Assembly (NCBI GenBank): GCA_938084085.1
Contig: CALKDV010000198.1
Span: 1 to 5,577 of the forward strand
Source of the DNA: an uncultured Nannocystaceae bacterium
Lineage (GTDB): Bacteria; Myxococcota_A; Polyangia; Nannocystales; Nannocystaceae
Direction: 5' to 3'
Length of the DNA stretch: 5,577 nucleotides
The position numbers and the translations under genes were made by a program. Below the pieces are notes generated by a model. It was given only the letters and a program-made list of their open reading frames with translations. It did not search any database and was not told where the DNA came from. This document shows positions 4,956-5,577 of this stretch, in pieces; position 1 is the stretch's first letter, and every line of letters begins with the position of its first letter.

Positions 4956-5201
4956 GACAAAGACAGCGTAGCGCAACGGTGGCGGATGAGCCGAGCGAGG
5001 CTGTGAAAAAGCATGCGCCGCGCGCGGCGTCATGGGGTGGATCGCCTCCGCGCGGATGAAAGAGCCGCTCTGCGATGACATTTGGGCTGTCTATTTGTGA
5101 GGGAAATGACATCCGCGGTCCCGGGAGTGAGGACTGCCGGCAGGGGGCTCGGCGCCAGCGACGGCTGCGCTCCCAGGCGGACCCGCGCGCGCGGTCCTGG
5201 C
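4956..5201. other. Intergenic region between the M14-like gene and the HD gene
   Basis: The region contains no gene I can support, apart from possible N-terminal extensions of the HD protein up to 5081. A GC-rich dyad (GGACC ... GGTCC, about 5178-5196) lies just after the M14-like stop in transcription order but has no T-run, so it is at best a weak terminator. The promoter of the HD-DUF1244-yjbQ-ttcA operon should lie here, but I could not identify convincing boxes. Confidence 0.4.
5016..5029. repeat. 14-bp perfect GC palindrome upstream of the HD gene
   Basis: The sequence CGCCGCGCGCGGCG is a perfect palindrome about 60 bases upstream of ATG 4955, or just inside the longer reading that starts at 5033. 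It could be a dyad operator or only a product of high GC content. Confidence 0.3.
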
Positions 5202-5577
5202 CTAGCCGTGAAACGTGACGCCAACCCCGATCTCTTCGAGCAGCACCGTAACGATCTCACGGTGCATCTCGACGCGGCGAGCCAGTGGGAAGCCCATCCA
5301 CGTCTCGATGCACAGTCCGATACAGCCGAGTCGCTCCACGATCACCTCGGTCGAAGAGGTGGAGACCGGGAAATAGTGAGGAGCCCAGGTCTCTCCTGGA
5401 TGTTGGGTGTTCGCATTCATGCGTGCCACCGCTGTACTTACGATGTCTGGAACGGGGTCCACTCCGTAGACGACGGTCTGACCGAACGATGGTTGAACGT
5501 CTGGATGGAACTTTTTCTTGCTCTCGTGCAGGGTGACGAGCAGGTCCGGTTGGGCGTTGGTCATGGCGGTCATAAAG
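5202..5577 (-). CDS. M14-like zinc carboxypeptidase / desuccinylase family protein, C-terminal part (5' partial)
   Basis: The frame runs off the right edge of the window without a required start. The first ATG seen (5573) is probably internal, because the sequence begins just before a conserved mid-domain motif. The visible 123 residues contain P-D-L-L-V-T-L-H16-E-S (numbered from that Met), the usual third zinc-ligand His of the M14 / succinylglutamate desuccinylase-aspartoacylase fold, then F-G-Q-T-V-V-Y. Near the end comes G-L-C-I-E90-T, where Glu90 fits the catalytic glutamate, followed by P-L-A-R-R-V-x-x-H and a closing helix L-L-E-E-I-G-V. The two His-containing zinc motifs expected near the N-terminus are outside the window. 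The activity is probably hydrolysis of an amide or peptide bond next to a carboxylate, but the substrate is not readable. It lies upstream of the HD operon on the same strand, separated by about 250 bp, so it is probably a separate unit. Confidence 0.65.
   Translation of the reverse strand, partial: FMTAMTNAQPDLLVTLHESKKKFHPDVQPSFGQTVVYGVDPVPDIVSTAVARMNANTQHPGETWAPHYFPVSTSSTEVIVERLGCIGLCIETWMGFPLARRVEMHREIVTVLLEEIGVGVTFHG

Noticed and set aside
5178..5196. GC-rich dyad as a terminator for the M14-like gene
   Set aside because: The stem is short (5 bp certain), the core is simple GC alternation and no T-run follows on the minus strand.
1..5577. CRISPR array, tRNA, rRNA, insertion sequence or prophage genes
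   Set aside because: I saw no regularly spaced repeats apart from the protein-coding repeat, no tRNA-like cloverleaf, and no transposase or integrase motif in any frame.

Overview
The window is GC-rich, gene-dense bacterial chromosome. Several features point to a Gram-negative of the Myxococcota / former Deltaproteobacteria type: three predicted lipoproteins with signal-peptidase-II-like cleavage sites, a Shewanella-like PPP phosphatase, a DksA-family protein, TtcA, and frequent GTG starts in overlapping genes. This placement is inference, because no marker gene is present. There is no rRNA, tRNA, CRISPR array, insertion sequence or phage gene; it reads as ordinary chromosome.

Left part (1-1195). 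The last codons of a plus-strand gene with a biotinyl/lipoyl-like end (to 61) converge on a small Ala/Glu-repeat lipoprotein (minus, 165-425). A strong hairpin terminator (87-121) lies between them. A gap of about 280 bp separates this lipoprotein from a second minus-strand lipoprotein, a single cupin domain with degenerate metal-binding motifs (710-1195).

Middle (1196-2796). A divergent intergenic region of 130 bp leads into a two-gene plus-strand unit. Its first gene encodes a DksA/TraR-like protein that keeps the coiled-coil-tip motif but only one of the four zinc cysteines. It overlaps by 11 bp a gene for a lipoprotein-anchored PPP-type metallophosphatase with all signature motifs intact.

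Right part (2793-4955), minus strand. A compact operon reads HD-domain protein, DUF1244 protein, YjbQ family protein, TtcA (tRNA 2-thiocytidine synthetase). The last two junctions are GTGA overlaps, so the genes are probably translationally coupled. The ttcA stop and the phosphatase stop use the same palindromic CTAG, leaving no intergenic DNA and no room for a conventional terminator.

Right edge (5202-5577). This holds the C-terminal part of a minus-strand M14-like zinc carboxypeptidase / succinylglutamate desuccinylase-type protein, whose 5' end is outside the window. A 246-bp region without a convincing gene separates it from the HD gene.

No clearly new defence or mobile system was found. 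The points most worth following are the DksA-like/phosphatase pair, the HD-DUF1244-YjbQ-TtcA operon, the shared-stop convergent junction and the acidic repeat lipoprotein.
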